Assembly: GCF_001550135.1 (NCBI RefSeq)
Contig: NZ_LRUE01000025.1
Location: forward strand, 32,976 to 96,975
Source: Pseudoalteromonas shioyasakiensis
Lineage (GTDB): Bacteria; Pseudomonadota; Gammaproteobacteria; Enterobacterales; Alteromonadaceae
Direction: 5' to 3'
Length of the DNA: 64,000 nucleotides
This document shows positions 1-8,967 of the stretch, in pieces. Position 1 is the stretch's first letter, and each line of letters begins with the position of its first letter. Below the pieces are notes generated by a model that had not been told where the DNA came from, did not search any database, and saw only the letters and a list, made by a program, of their open reading frames with translations. The position numbers were made by a program, and so were the translations under genes.

Positions 1-82
1 TGAATAGCAAACAAAACACAATAACTAGCAGACTTGCCAACGTGATTGATAGAACCTTGGTTATCTTTTTTAACATCTTCAT
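1..82 (-). CDS. tamB: TamB N-terminus (partial, runs off the left edge)
   Basis: Reading leftward, an ATG at 82 opens a frame that stays open to the window edge. Its 27 residues are a short basic stretch (MKMLKKITK) followed by a hydrophobic segment, as expected of the N-terminal signal anchor of TamB. The ATG shares one base with the tamA stop (TAATG), so the two are translationally coupled. TamB is the inner-membrane-anchored partner of TamA, proposed to bridge the periplasm for outer-membrane protein insertion or lipid transport. The identification rests on position after tamA and the anchor-like start; too little is present to see TamB domains. Confidence 0.7.
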   Translation of the reverse strand, partial: MKMLKKITKVLSITLASLLVIVFCLLF

Positions 83-1809
83 TAGATTTCAGGCCCTATG
101 GTAATACTTAATCGGGTACTTTTGCTTTCTTTTGTTAAACCCCAAGCATGGTCGATACGTACAGGGCCAACCGGTGTTAAATAGCGAAAACCAAAACCGG
201 CACCAACTTCGACGCGATCACTAAAATCATTAGTCGCAGTACCACTATCGACAAATAAGGCTGCGCGCCAATGTTCAGCAAATTGATAGTTATATTCAAC
301 AGTGCCACTCATTAAATATTTACCACCAATTAGGCGCCCTTCCCCATCTTCAGGGGAGATAGATTCATAGGCAAAACCACGTACACTCTGATCACCACCG
401 GCATAAAAACGCAGTGATAACGGCACATCATTTATATTATCGACCAACATGGCACCTAGATTGGCTCTTAAAAACAGCATATGGCGTTCTGCAAAAGTAG
501 TTAACCAGGCATTTTGCAGTTGTAAGCGCAAAATATTGGTTGAAGACATCATATCTTTTAAACCAAACTCTACTGACATCATCCATTGATAGCCTTCATA
601 AGGCGTTGTGCCCCCCTCGGTGTCTTTTTTGGCATAACTAATACCAGGCATCAGCATTTTTGCGCTTTGTTCTTCACCCCCTATTCGATAGGTCTCGTAA
701 TCGCGTCTTAAAAAAGCAGTACGTACCCAATCGTCATCAGTGAGCCACTGCCGCTGAAGCTGCCCCGTGAATATACGGCTGTATAAATCATTGGTTAATT
801 CATCTTCGAGCTTGTAACCCACAGAAAAGCGCCAAAGATCATCATTAGGGTCGTCAACTGGCACCGTATAGCCAAGTGAAATATCTTGCTGGCGCTCAGA
901 TACATTAAGGTTACTTTCTAAATAGTGACCATCTTCAGTGATCCAAGGCTTGGTCCATTTGAAACGGACTTTTGGTCCAAGGTCAGTGCTATAACCGCCA
1001 CCCACTTCATAACTATTGGCAGGTTTGTGTAATACATCAACGTTGACAGGCACTTGGTTATTTTTACGTTTTGCAATATCTGCATACACACGAACACTCG
1101 CAAAGTAAGGGGTACTCGACAGTGCTAAGTTGTAATCAGAAACCTCGGTCGCTTTATAAGGCTGACCTTGTTTAAATTCAGCCAGCGAACGAATGTATTT
1201 TTCGGCTGGAGTCTCACTACCAATTGTGATGTCACCAAACTGATAACGGGGCCCAGTATCGACATTGAAAATGACTTTTGCGCTATTATTTTTTAGCGAA
1301 ACTGCCAATTTATGCTCATGCCATTTTGCATCAAAATAGCCTAAGTCTAATAGTTGGCTTTCAATACGTTTTCTTGCGGCCTCATATTTACCGTGATTTA
1401 AAAAGTCACCTTGTTTGATTTTGATGCTGTTGACGGCAGACATAAATTCAGCGTCATCTTTACCGGCACCCGTGATAGTCACGTTAATATCTGCAATACG
1501 GGTAGCAGGACCACGTTGAACATCAACAATTAAAAGCTGCTGAGCATCATCGAAACTAATTTTGATTATCGGCTTATAATAACCAAGCGCCTTTAAACTC
1601 ATTTCAACTTGGCTTTTAGCGTGACGCCTTAATGCCTTAGAAGTTTTTTCATCGACCAGTTGCTTAATGTAAAGCTCAACGTTTTTTTCGAGATCATCAC
1701 TGATCCCTTGAATTTTATAATCTTTAATAACAGTTGAGGCACTAATTGCGTGCTGGCTGTATGAAAAGCAGATAAACACAAAGACAAAAAAGAAATGCCG
1801 AGTATACAA
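82..1809 (-). CDS. tamA: TamA, BamA-family outer-membrane translocation/assembly protein
   Basis: This is a 575-residue Omp85-family protein. It has a signal peptide (residues 1-24, cut near AISA), three POTRA-type repeats over about residues 25-265, and a C-terminal beta-barrel with the family RGF signature (SVRGFAYES) and the closing GFGFRYLTPVGPVRIDHAWG region. Length matches E. coli TamA (577). The start codon is TTG, preceded by AAGGA with six bases of spacing; the next in-frame ATG would remove the signal peptide, so TTG is preferred. With TamB it forms the TAM complex for autotransporter and outer-membrane protein insertion. It is divergent from rraB across 171 bp that must hold both promoters. 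Confidence 0.92.
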   Translation of the reverse strand: MYTRHFFFVFVFICFSYSQHAISASTVIKDYKIQGISDDLEKNVELYIKQLVDEKTSKALRRHAKSQVEMSLKALGYYKPIIKISFDDAQQLLIVDVQRGPATRIADINVTITGAGKDDAEFMSAVNSIKIKQGDFLNHGKYEAARKRIESQLLDLGYFDAKWHEHKLAVSLKNNSAKVIFNVDTGPRYQFGDITIGSETPAEKYIRSLAEFKQGQPYKATEVSDYNLALSSTPYFASVRVYADIAKRKNNQVPVNVDVLHKPANSYEVGGGYSTDLGPKVRFKWTKPWITEDGHYLESNLNVSERQQDISLGYTVPVDDPNDDLWRFSVGYKLEDELTNDLYSRIFTGQLQRQWLTDDDWVRTAFLRRDYETYRIGGEEQSAKMLMPGISYAKKDTEGGTTPYEGYQWMMSVEFGLKDMMSSTNILRLQLQNAWLTTFAERHMLFLRANLGAMLVDNINDVPLSLRFYAGGDQSVRGFAYESISPEDGEGRLIGGKYLMSGTVEYNYQFAEHWRAALFVDSGTATNDFSDRVEVGAGFGFRYLTPVGPVRIDHAWGLTKESKSTRLSITIGPEI

Positions 1810-1980
1810 AAAATATCCTTACTTTTTTGGAAGAGTCATAATCTAAAATGAGTACAAAAAGATACTAGCACAGTGCAATAGCCACTGACATAATTGAAAT
1901 GTTAAAATTAGTACGCGTTAAACAATTATTTTCGCTACAATAGCGGATAATACCTAGATTTATAATGAATGAGCGACTAA

Positions 1981-2313
1981 ATGCACTTCCCTGATGACGA
2001 AAACGGTCAATTATTAGCTGAAATTGCTGACGCTGGTGTCGATTTAACCAGTATGCAAACTATCGATTTCTATATTCTTTTTGAACAAAAGCCTGAAGCA
2101 GAAAAATTTGCTGAAACCATTACAAGTGATGAACTTGCCCCTTCAACAGAGTTAGCCAAATGCCCAGATACAGGGGTGTGGGAAGTAATTACTCGTGTGA
2201 AGATGGTGCCAGATCACACCTTACTTAGCCAAACTGAACAATACTTAGAAAGCATTGCTAATAGCCATAATGGTTATGGTGATGGTTGGGGGTTGATGGC
2301 CGAAGAAGAATAA
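1981..2313 (+). CDS. rraB: RraB-family regulator of ribonuclease E
   Basis: A 110-residue acidic protein matching the RraB (DUF1260) family. It has the start FPDDENGQLLAEIADAGVDL, the central IDFYILFEQKPEAEKFAE segment, the VWEVITRVKMVP strand, and the C-terminal NGYGDGWGLM signature. RraB proteins bind the degradosome scaffold of RNase E and change which mRNAs are cleaved. The gene stands alone and converges on radD. The ribosome binding site before the ATG is weak, and an in-frame stop just upstream excludes a longer form. It is recognised from family motifs by memory, not by search. Confidence 0.8.
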   Translation: MHFPDDENGQLLAEIADAGVDLTSMQTIDFYILFEQKPEAEKFAETITSDELAPSTELAKCPDTGVWEVITRVKMVPDHTLLSQTEQYLESIANSHNGYGDGWGLMAEEE

Positions 2314-2329
2314 GCCATTCCCACAATCT

Positions 2330-2363
2330 CGTAAGGGGATCAATTTAATTGATTCGCCTTACG
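2330..2363. terminator. Hairpin at the convergent rraB/radD 3' ends
   Basis: Arms CGTAAGG and CCTTACG flank an inner perfect ATCAATT/AATTGAT stem, giving two stacked 7-bp helices with a small internal loop. The hairpin includes the last codons of radD. No clear U-tract follows on either strand, so it may protect 3' ends or terminate weakly rather than act as a classical intrinsic terminator. Confidence 0.4.
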
Positions 2364-4085
2364 AAAATTGCCCTGATAATCAAATAGCTTTTCAGCTACT
2401 TTCCAACCGTATTTTTTATTTTTACGCGCAATCACAAAATCGGGGGCAAGTAGTTGCTGTTGTAAATTGACAACCTGCTCCGCGCTTTGCCAATCCATTG
2501 GGGTAAAACCTGGTGCTGCTCGCTTACCAAACTGCTTATTAAAAATAAATCGTCCGGTGTCATTTGCTAAGTTAAATACCTCATCACAACTGGCCCCATC
2601 TTCATCATAATAGCTAATTTTAAGTAACCCTTTTGCGAGCACCTGAGCTGACAAACCACTACACCTTAATACCAAGGCATCTTTTAAATTTAGTGCTTCT
2701 CGTAGTTTATCATCAGGGTCTGCCATCATGGCACCACAGGACTGACACTGCCTTGCAGCAATATCATTTTGTTCACCACACTGCTCACATTCTTTAAACC
2801 GAAAACGATAATCGCACTGTACTTGTTCTTCACCATCGTCCAGCAAGCCTTGGCAGCGCCTACCAAAATGCTCAACCACTTTGCCTTCGCTGTCTGTTTT
2901 ACCCCAAAAAATATTCGCAAATCCACAGCCTGGACACAGCACTTGAACAGGCTCATTATCACTTTGCGCTTTTTTACTGCCGACCTCAGGGTAGAACAAA
3001 TCAAAGCCGTTACCTGCATAATCAATCACTAAGCAGTCTTTTTTTCCTTCGCTTAAACGAAGGCCTCGACCAACAATCTGTTGGTATAAACTGACCGACT
3101 CGGTGGGACGTAGAATAGCAATATAATCGACATGAGGCGCATCAAAACCCGTCGTGAGTACAGATACATTTACTAAATACTTAATTTTTTTTTCTTTAAA
3201 TTGATTAATAATTTGGTCACGCTCGTTATTATCAGTATCACCCGTGATAAGTGCCGTACTATCCTCAGGTAAGTAACTGGTAATTTCTTTGGCATGCATT
3301 ACGGTTGCTGCGAAGATCATCACGCCATGACGCTGTTCACTGTATTCTATAACTTGCTTGATAATCGCTTTTGTTGCGCGTGTATTATCTTTCAATAACG
3401 CATTCATATTCTCAATACTATACCGACCAAATGAATCACTCGGTAATGATGAAAAGTCATAATGGCTAATGGCTGCATCGACTTCATGGGGCGGCGTTAA
3501 ATAGCCGTTCTTGATCATATAGCGCAGTGGTAACTCAAAAATACACTTTTTAAACGGTGCATTTTTATCACCTCTAACAAAACCATGATAGTGATGATGG
3601 TAAACCCAACCCATCCCCATACGAAATGGTGTTGCGGTTAAGCCAAGTACTTTAAGATTGGGATTTTGTTTTTTTAGACTCGCTATCACCAGCCCGTACT
3701 GGCTTTGTTCATCACCGCTTACACGGTGGCATTCATCAATGATCAACAAAGAGTAAGCATCAGTGAGCTTTTCTGTATTGCGTGCCAGTGATTGCACACT
3801 CGCAAAGGTGACTTGCTCTGTTAAAGACTTTTGCTTTAACCCCGCAGAAAAAATACTCGCCTTAAAACCAAAGCTAATATATTTCTCGGCGTTTTGCTCT
3901 ACTAACTCTTTAACATGCGCGAGCACCATAATCTTTTGTTTAGCAATGCGCGCAAGTTCAGCAATAACAAGGCTTTTTCCAGCCCCTGTTGGTAAAACAA
4001 TCAGTGCGGCGTCATCTGTTTGTCGAAAGTGAGCAACCGTGCGTGCTACGGCCTCTTGTTGGTAGGGTCTGAGTACGTACTTCAT
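2340..4085 (-). CDS. radD: RadD (YejH)-type superfamily 2 DNA repair helicase
   Basis: A 581-residue DEAD/DEAH-like helicase, colinear from memory with E. coli RadD (586 residues). Visible motifs are the N-terminal LRPYQQEAV, Walker A LPTGAGKS, DECH box IIDECHRV, motif III GLTATPFRMG, and in the second RecA lobe VSVLTTGFDAPHVD and QIVGRGLRLSEGK. A Cys-rich zinc module follows (CPGCGFANIFWG, later CEQCGEQNDIAARQCQSCG), typical of RadD and absent from RecG or RecQ. RadD aids RecA-mediated exchange and resistance to radiation and crosslinks. Transcription converges on rraB. No LexA-like site was seen upstream. Confidence 0.9.
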   Translation of the reverse strand: MKYVLRPYQQEAVARTVAHFRQTDDAALIVLPTGAGKSLVIAELARIAKQKIMVLAHVKELVEQNAEKYISFGFKASIFSAGLKQKSLTEQVTFASVQSLARNTEKLTDAYSLLIIDECHRVSGDEQSQYGLVIASLKKQNPNLKVLGLTATPFRMGMGWVYHHHYHGFVRGDKNAPFKKCIFELPLRYMIKNGYLTPPHEVDAAISHYDFSSLPSDSFGRYSIENMNALLKDNTRATKAIIKQVIEYSEQRHGVMIFAATVMHAKEITSYLPEDSTALITGDTDNNERDQIINQFKEKKIKYLVNVSVLTTGFDAPHVDYIAILRPTESVSLYQQIVGRGLRLSEGKKDCLVIDYAGNGFDLFYPEVGSKKAQSDNEPVQVLCPGCGFANIFWGKTDSEGKVVEHFGRRCQGLLDDGEEQVQCDYRFRFKECEQCGEQNDIAARQCQSCGAMMADPDDKLREALNLKDALVLRCSGLSAQVLAKGLLKISYYDEDGASCDEVFNLANDTGRFIFNKQFGKRAAPGFTPMDWQSAEQVVNLQQQLLAPDFVIARKNKKYGWKVAEKLFDYQGNFRKANQLN

Positions 4086-4106
4086 GTTATCGGACTATAA
4101 TCGACA

Positions 4107-4133
4107 TAAAAAAGGGAAGCATACGCTTCCCTT
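4107..4133 (-). terminator. Intrinsic terminator of the H-NS-family gene
   Basis: On the minus strand AAGGGAAGC and GCTTCCCTT form a 9-bp perfect stem around a 4-base loop, followed by a run of six T. It lies 20 bases after the H-NS-like stop codon and before radD, so it separates the two minus-strand genes. Confidence 0.85.
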
Positions 4134-4153
4134 GATATTCTTTAAAGCAAAAA

Positions 4154-4459
4154 TTAAGCGAGGTGTTTTGTTAAATCGACACCTTGGAATGCTTTAGGAC
4201 GTTTGCCACGGCCTGTCCATTCAACAATTTCGCCATTAAATTCGATGCGGTACTTTGGTTTTACCTTAGTACGCTTATCTGTTGAAGCAACATCTTGTAA
4301 ATCTTCTAATGTAAGTCCTTTTTCTTTTAGTAGATCGAGTACTTCTTTTTTAGCTTCTTGCTGTTGAGTATATTTCTCGATTGCTGTGTCAATTAGCTGT
4401 TTTGCTTTTTCTAATTCAGATAATGACGCAGATTTCACAAAAGATCGGATTTCTTTCAT
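4154..4459 (-). CDS. Short H-NS-family nucleoid protein
   Basis: A 101-residue basic protein. The N-terminal half (residues 1-55) is a charged helical oligomerisation region (SLSELEKAKQLIDTAIEKY). The C-terminal half has the H-NS DNA-binding core: YRIEFNGEIVEWTGRGKRP, with the W-T-G-R-G-x-x-P loop that reads AT-rich minor grooves. It is shorter than enterobacterial H-NS (about 137) and close to the short H-NS homologues of other proteobacteria. H-NS proteins silence AT-rich and foreign DNA. A 10-bp palindrome (GAGAGCTCTC) at 4461-4470 overlaps the ribosome binding site. The gene is monocistronic with its own terminator. Confidence 0.82.
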   Translation of the reverse strand: MKEIRSFVKSASLSELEKAKQLIDTAIEKYTQQQEAKKEVLDLLKEKGLTLEDLQDVASTDKRTKVKPKYRIEFNGEIVEWTGRGKRPKAFQGVDLTKHLA

Positions 4460-4569
4460 TGAGAGCTCTCTTAAGTATTAAAAGTTAAGTTAAATGTTCA
4501 ACAGTAGCTAGTATATGTGGATTTAATGAAATAATCTATTCCATGTTTATTTTTTATCCTATCTTTTTA

Positions 4570-7500
4570 TTATAGCCATAGCTTTATTTTATCTATTACA
4601 TCCCTTAACTCAGTAATTAATTGTTCCACTATTAATGTATCTTGCTGTTGATTAAAGGTATTTTCTGTTGTCACTATTAGCTCAGATAAAGGTGGGTATT
4701 GCAGCATAACAATAGCGCCTTTAAGTTTATGTATTGCAGCAGAAACCTTTTCTAAATTTTGAGCTTCCAAGTGCTCTTGTAGAGTATTTAAATCACTTTG
4801 CAAACTGTTAATAAATACGTCGGCAAGCATTTTTGCATCACTCTCATTACCAAAAACAGTTAACCAATGCTGCTTATCTTTTATACCTTGTAAACTGATA
4901 TCAACGCCTTCACTGCTATTAGGCAAATCATTAGAGCTTAAATCTATAAACTCAGCTAGACGATTATATAATTCATTAAGTTTATAAGGCTTAAATAAAA
5001 CACTATTCATTCCTGACTTTAATGCTTTGTTAAAACATTCTTTTGAATCATCAGCGGTAAAGCCAATAATTGGCAAATGTTTAAATTTTTCTTGATTACG
5101 TAATTGCTCCGTTAATTTAAACCCATCTAAGTCAGGCATATGACAATCGGTTAGTAATAAATCAAACTGTCCTGTTTCAAGTGCTCTGAGTGCAGCAATA
5201 CCATCATCAACCATCACTGCTTTGATACCGAGCTTCTGGCATTGTTTTTCGAGTAATAATTGATTTGTTTTATTATCTTCAGCAATTAATATTTGCCCAT
5301 GTAACTGAGCATTTTGCGCAGCCACCCCCTCATCATTGCTGGTATGTACATTATCTAAAAGCTCTCTTAGAGTATCTGGATATAATGGCTCTATAGGTAA
5401 AATATGACAGCTACAATTAGCCGGCCTATGCTCTTTTTTTGCACTTGCGACTAAAATGTAGTTGTTGGTTGCAGTACTGATTGATTGCAGCCAGTTAGCG
5501 CCCCACAACGTTTTAATATAGCTTTCATCAATAAGAATATTATCTTCCTGTGTAAATGCCTCTATATCTATTGGCCAACCTAATTGATGATGCTTTACAC
5601 CCATATTAGCTAGATTATTTAATAACTGATGGTCTTGAGAACACACAGCCCAATTCACTGATACAGCCTGCAGTTTTTGTTTGCTGACGCTTTTAAGTGG
5701 CACAGCAATGTAAACATTGGTACCTTTACCAAAGGTACTTGAAATGGATATTTCACCTTGCATTGCTTCAACAAGTTGCTTTGCCAAGCTCAAGCCTAAG
5801 CCTGTACCTCCATGGCGACGTTGAATTGAGTTGTCAGCTTGCTCAAAAGGGGTAAATGTATGCGCCAACTGCTCAGCCGTCATACCTTTACCTGTATCTG
5901 ATATTTCAATTTTTAAAGACTGCTTCTCAAATAACACATCGCAGCTTATTGAACCATTTTCAGTAAACTTCACAGCGTTATTTAAAACATTAGAGAGAAC
6001 CTGCATCAAGTGGCTTATGTCAACAGAAGCTAAGGTATAAGCAGCTGTGCGCCATATCACGTTAAACTCAAGCCCTTTTTGCTTAGCTAGGTATTCATGG
6101 GCACGCAAAACACGACATAAATGTGCTTCTAGGTCGACCTCACGTAATTCAACTTCAATATTGCCTGTCGTGGTGTTAGCAAAATATAAAATATCATCCA
6201 CTAATGTGCGAAGCTTGGTTACAGAGCTGTCAATGTGCTCAACTAGGTAATGCTGCTCTTCATCAAGCGGTGATGATTTTAACAACTCTATAAAGCCATT
6301 TACCCCAGACATTGGCGTTCTTAATTCATGACTCATAGTGGCAATAAAGCGGCTTTTTGCTAGATCAGCTTGATGTGCAAGCTGAGTAGCTTTACTTAAG
6401 TCTGCTTGTTGACGTTTAAGTAAGCTGATGTCCAGCAAGATCCCGTTCCAACGCACACCTTGCTTATCGTCTCGTTTATTAATTTCAGCATTAGCAATAT
6501 AACGACACCAAATTTGCTGGCCGAGATTATTTATCCGAAACTCAATATCAATCAGTTTGTTAAATTTTGTCGCTGCTTTAAAACTCTTGGCGATTTGCAC
6601 GCGGTCTTCATCAACAATAAATGGCGAGATACATCCCGTCATACCGCGCTGGTTAATCATTCGTGAAGTGACACCTAATAAGCTCTGCGCGCCCTTACTT
6701 ATATAGGTATAACACCCCTCACCATTGTCATAATACTCATACTGGAATACGCCGCCGGGTATGGTATCTGTGATGGTTTGTAGAAGCTGTTGAACTGACT
6801 GATTCTCACGTTGTAAATGGCGGTGCTCAGTAACATCAGTAAGCACTGTCATGATACCTGCTAGTTCACCATCTAACCCCACATACGGCTTTTTAGTGTA
6901 AAGCAACTCCAGTTCTTTGCCAGATTTGTTAGTGTAATTAATATGCTGATTAATGACTTTGCCTGAATTTAAACTTTGTTCATTTTGTGAAATTAGTTTT
7001 TTTACAACTTTAATGTCGCCGCGCAGATATTGGTTATTTTCATCCCATAAGTGAGCAAAATTTTCTTTGTAGGCACGATTCCACATAACGCGTTTTTGAT
7101 GCTGATCTTGAATCACCACCATAGTGGGTAAGTCATCAATGAGTTTTTGGGTAAAGTTAAGCTTAATCAATGCCACTTCTTCAGCTTCTTTACGCTTTGC
7201 AATTTCGCGATTAATAGTTAACCGCCAGCTAATAAAATAAATCACCGACACAGCGATTAAAATTAAAATAAGAATTGCCGTGGTATTCACTGTTTTACGG
7301 TCGTAGCCACGTTCAATACTAAAAATGCCATGACGGTTCACAACATAGCTAAAATCGTTGCTGGTCAGTGTTTTAAATAAGCTGTCTAGCAAAGTCGCAA
7401 ACTCTGAAAAGTGCTTATTCACTAAAAAATAAATAGGCTGGGTATAACGGTATTTTGGATTAATATAAAACTCACCAATATAGAATTGGTTTAACTGGTA

Positions 7501-8766
7501 TGCCGCAATACTTTGCGGCAATATCACAGCATCAATGTTGTCATTTCTCAGTGCATAAAATAGCGTTTTAATTGAGTCAAATGATACCGTTTCAACGAGT
7601 TCATTCGTTACAAGCTTTTGCTTAGGGTCAGCAAACGCTTCTAAATAACCAATTCGTTTAGTTTGGCTTGCTCGTTTAGAGATTAACACCATCTCTAAAC
7701 TGTAGTGAGCAGGCAGTGCTATCAACACCCCCTCATCAATTTTAGTAGGGTTCATGGTCGGAATTAAATCAATTTTATTGGCTAAAAATAGTCGTTCCAA
7801 CTCTTTCGAATTAGCCGCAGGTATATACTTAAACTGAAAGTCACTGCGCTGCGCTAAAAGCTCAAGAGTATCGTTTAAATAGCCATTAGCTTCCCCTAAA
7901 TTACTTGTCGCATGAATTGGATATAAACCATCGACAAAAGAGAATGTCAGTAAGTAATTATTTTCTTCTTTTTTATCAATACGGTTAAAGTCACGCTTAA
8001 ATTGACTATACGCTTTAGCGGCTAAATATTCTTCACTAGCAGAACTTTCCCATAATTGTCTCGTGGTTGGTGAAATAGCGGCTAATACCGAGTTAACCTG
8101 ATTGCGTAATGCTGTTTTATTTTTATTAAACATTACATGCAAGGTTTCGCTCGATAACCAAACTGGGCTCACAACTTTCAGGTTTTCTTGAGAGCGATTT
8201 TTTAGTTGATGAGATAATACTGAGTAATCACCCATAAAGGCATCAAACGAGCCATCTGCTACTTTTTTAAAGGCGTCTTCGGGTTTTATAAAACGATTAA
8301 TAAATAGCGCGCCATTTTCAACTAAATATTCACAATGTGAACTACCCGTTATGCACATCCAACGTAAGCTCGCTAAGTTTTTCAAAGCATCATTTGCAAT
8401 AGACTGATTTGCGACAATACCTCTTGGCGCTTCCATGAAGGGTGTTGAAAATAAATAATGCTTTTTGCGTTGTGCGGTTTTATTTAGGCCTACAGCAAAA
8501 TCGATCTCACCAACTTTAAGCGCATCTAACAACTCATCTAAACTGTCGTAAACACGGTATTCAAGATCGGCTTCAGCCAAGCGAGCGATTTCATTACTAT
8601 AACCAACAATAACACCCGAAAACTGCCCATCAGCATCACGGGTATGGTAAGGAAAAAAATTATAGTTAACGATACCCGCTTTGAGTTGTGTGGCTAAGAC
8701 ATCGAATGAAAGACACAGCGTCAAAAACAACACTATGATTTTATGGAAATAACTCAACTTAAACAT
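4570..8766 (-). CDS. BvgS-like hybrid sensor kinase with two periplasmic binding domains
   Basis: A 1398-residue unorthodox histidine kinase. Layout: signal peptide (about 1-25); two tandem SBP_bac_3-like periplasmic domains (about 28-255 and 270-485); one transmembrane helix (about 495-515); two PAS-like domains (about 540-650 and 660-785); HisKA with MSHELRTP, phospho-His about 813; HATPase with N box NVLNNAVKF, DTGKGM and GGTGLGLSLAK; a degenerate linker; a receiver with phospho-Asp about 1207 (LLLTDCHMPD) and Lys in VLFKPYK; and an Hpt domain with His about 1346 (AAIHKLKGA). This is the full BvgS/EvgS phosphorelay design. The ligand is unknown, perhaps an amino acid or organic acid. No response regulator is adjacent, so its target lies elsewhere. 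Confidence 0.93.
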   Translation of the reverse strand: MFKLSYFHKIIVLFLTLCLSFDVLATQLKAGIVNYNFFPYHTRDADGQFSGVIVGYSNEIARLAEADLEYRVYDSLDELLDALKVGEIDFAVGLNKTAQRKKHYLFSTPFMEAPRGIVANQSIANDALKNLASLRWMCITGSSHCEYLVENGALFINRFIKPEDAFKKVADGSFDAFMGDYSVLSHQLKNRSQENLKVVSPVWLSSETLHVMFNKNKTALRNQVNSVLAAISPTTRQLWESSASEEYLAAKAYSQFKRDFNRIDKKEENNYLLTFSFVDGLYPIHATSNLGEANGYLNDTLELLAQRSDFQFKYIPAANSKELERLFLANKIDLIPTMNPTKIDEGVLIALPAHYSLEMVLISKRASQTKRIGYLEAFADPKQKLVTNELVETVSFDSIKTLFYALRNDNIDAVILPQSIAAYQLNQFYIGEFYINPKYRYTQPIYFLVNKHFSEFATLLDSLFKTLTSNDFSYVVNRHGIFSIERGYDRKTVNTTAILILILIAVSVIYFISWRLTINREIAKRKEAEEVALIKLNFTQKLIDDLPTMVVIQDQHQKRVMWNRAYKENFAHLWDENNQYLRGDIKVVKKLISQNEQSLNSGKVINQHINYTNKSGKELELLYTKKPYVGLDGELAGIMTVLTDVTEHRHLQRENQSVQQLLQTITDTIPGGVFQYEYYDNGEGCYTYISKGAQSLLGVTSRMINQRGMTGCISPFIVDEDRVQIAKSFKAATKFNKLIDIEFRINNLGQQIWCRYIANAEINKRDDKQGVRWNGILLDISLLKRQQADLSKATQLAHQADLAKSRFIATMSHELRTPMSGVNGFIELLKSSPLDEEQHYLVEHIDSSVTKLRTLVDDILYFANTTTGNIEVELREVDLEAHLCRVLRAHEYLAKQKGLEFNVIWRTAAYTLASVDISHLMQVLSNVLNNAVKFTENGSISCDVLFEKQSLKIEISDTGKGMTAEQLAHTFTPFEQADNSIQRRHGGTGLGLSLAKQLVEAMQGEISISSTFGKGTNVYIAVPLKSVSKQKLQAVSVNWAVCSQDHQLLNNLANMGVKHHQLGWPIDIEAFTQEDNILIDESYIKTLWGANWLQSISTATNNYILVASAKKEHRPANCSCHILPIEPLYPDTLRELLDNVHTSNDEGVAAQNAQLHGQILIAEDNKTNQLLLEKQCQKLGIKAVMVDDGIAALRALETGQFDLLLTDCHMPDLDGFKLTEQLRNQEKFKHLPIIGFTADDSKECFNKALKSGMNSVLFKPYKLNELYNRLAEFIDLSSNDLPNSSEGVDISLQGIKDKQHWLTVFGNESDAKMLADVFINSLQSDLNTLQEHLEAQNLEKVSAAIHKLKGAIVMLQYPPLSELIVTTENTFNQQQDTLIVEQLITELRDVIDKIKLWL

Positions 8767-8914
8767 CGCTTTTATTAAGGTTTTTTAAGTATAAGAGCAT
8801 AAATTGATTTAAACAACTGCACATAAATCTTACACAAGAGCTTAAGTAAATAATTAAGCCTTAAAAATTAATTATTTTATAATTGTAAAACCTGTAGTGA
8901 ATTTTTTTATAAAA

Positions 8915-8944
8915 TAAAAAACCCTGCAAGTGCAGGGTTTTAAT
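8915..8944. terminator. Bidirectional intrinsic terminator after the first receptor gene
   Basis: AAAACCCTG and CAGGGTTTT arms around a CAAGTG loop, with A and T runs on both sides, sit 24 bases after the receptor stop on the minus strand. It ends that transcript and isolates it from the kinase gene. Confidence 0.8.
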
Positions 8945-8967
8945 ATACAAGTATTTAAATCGTTCGT

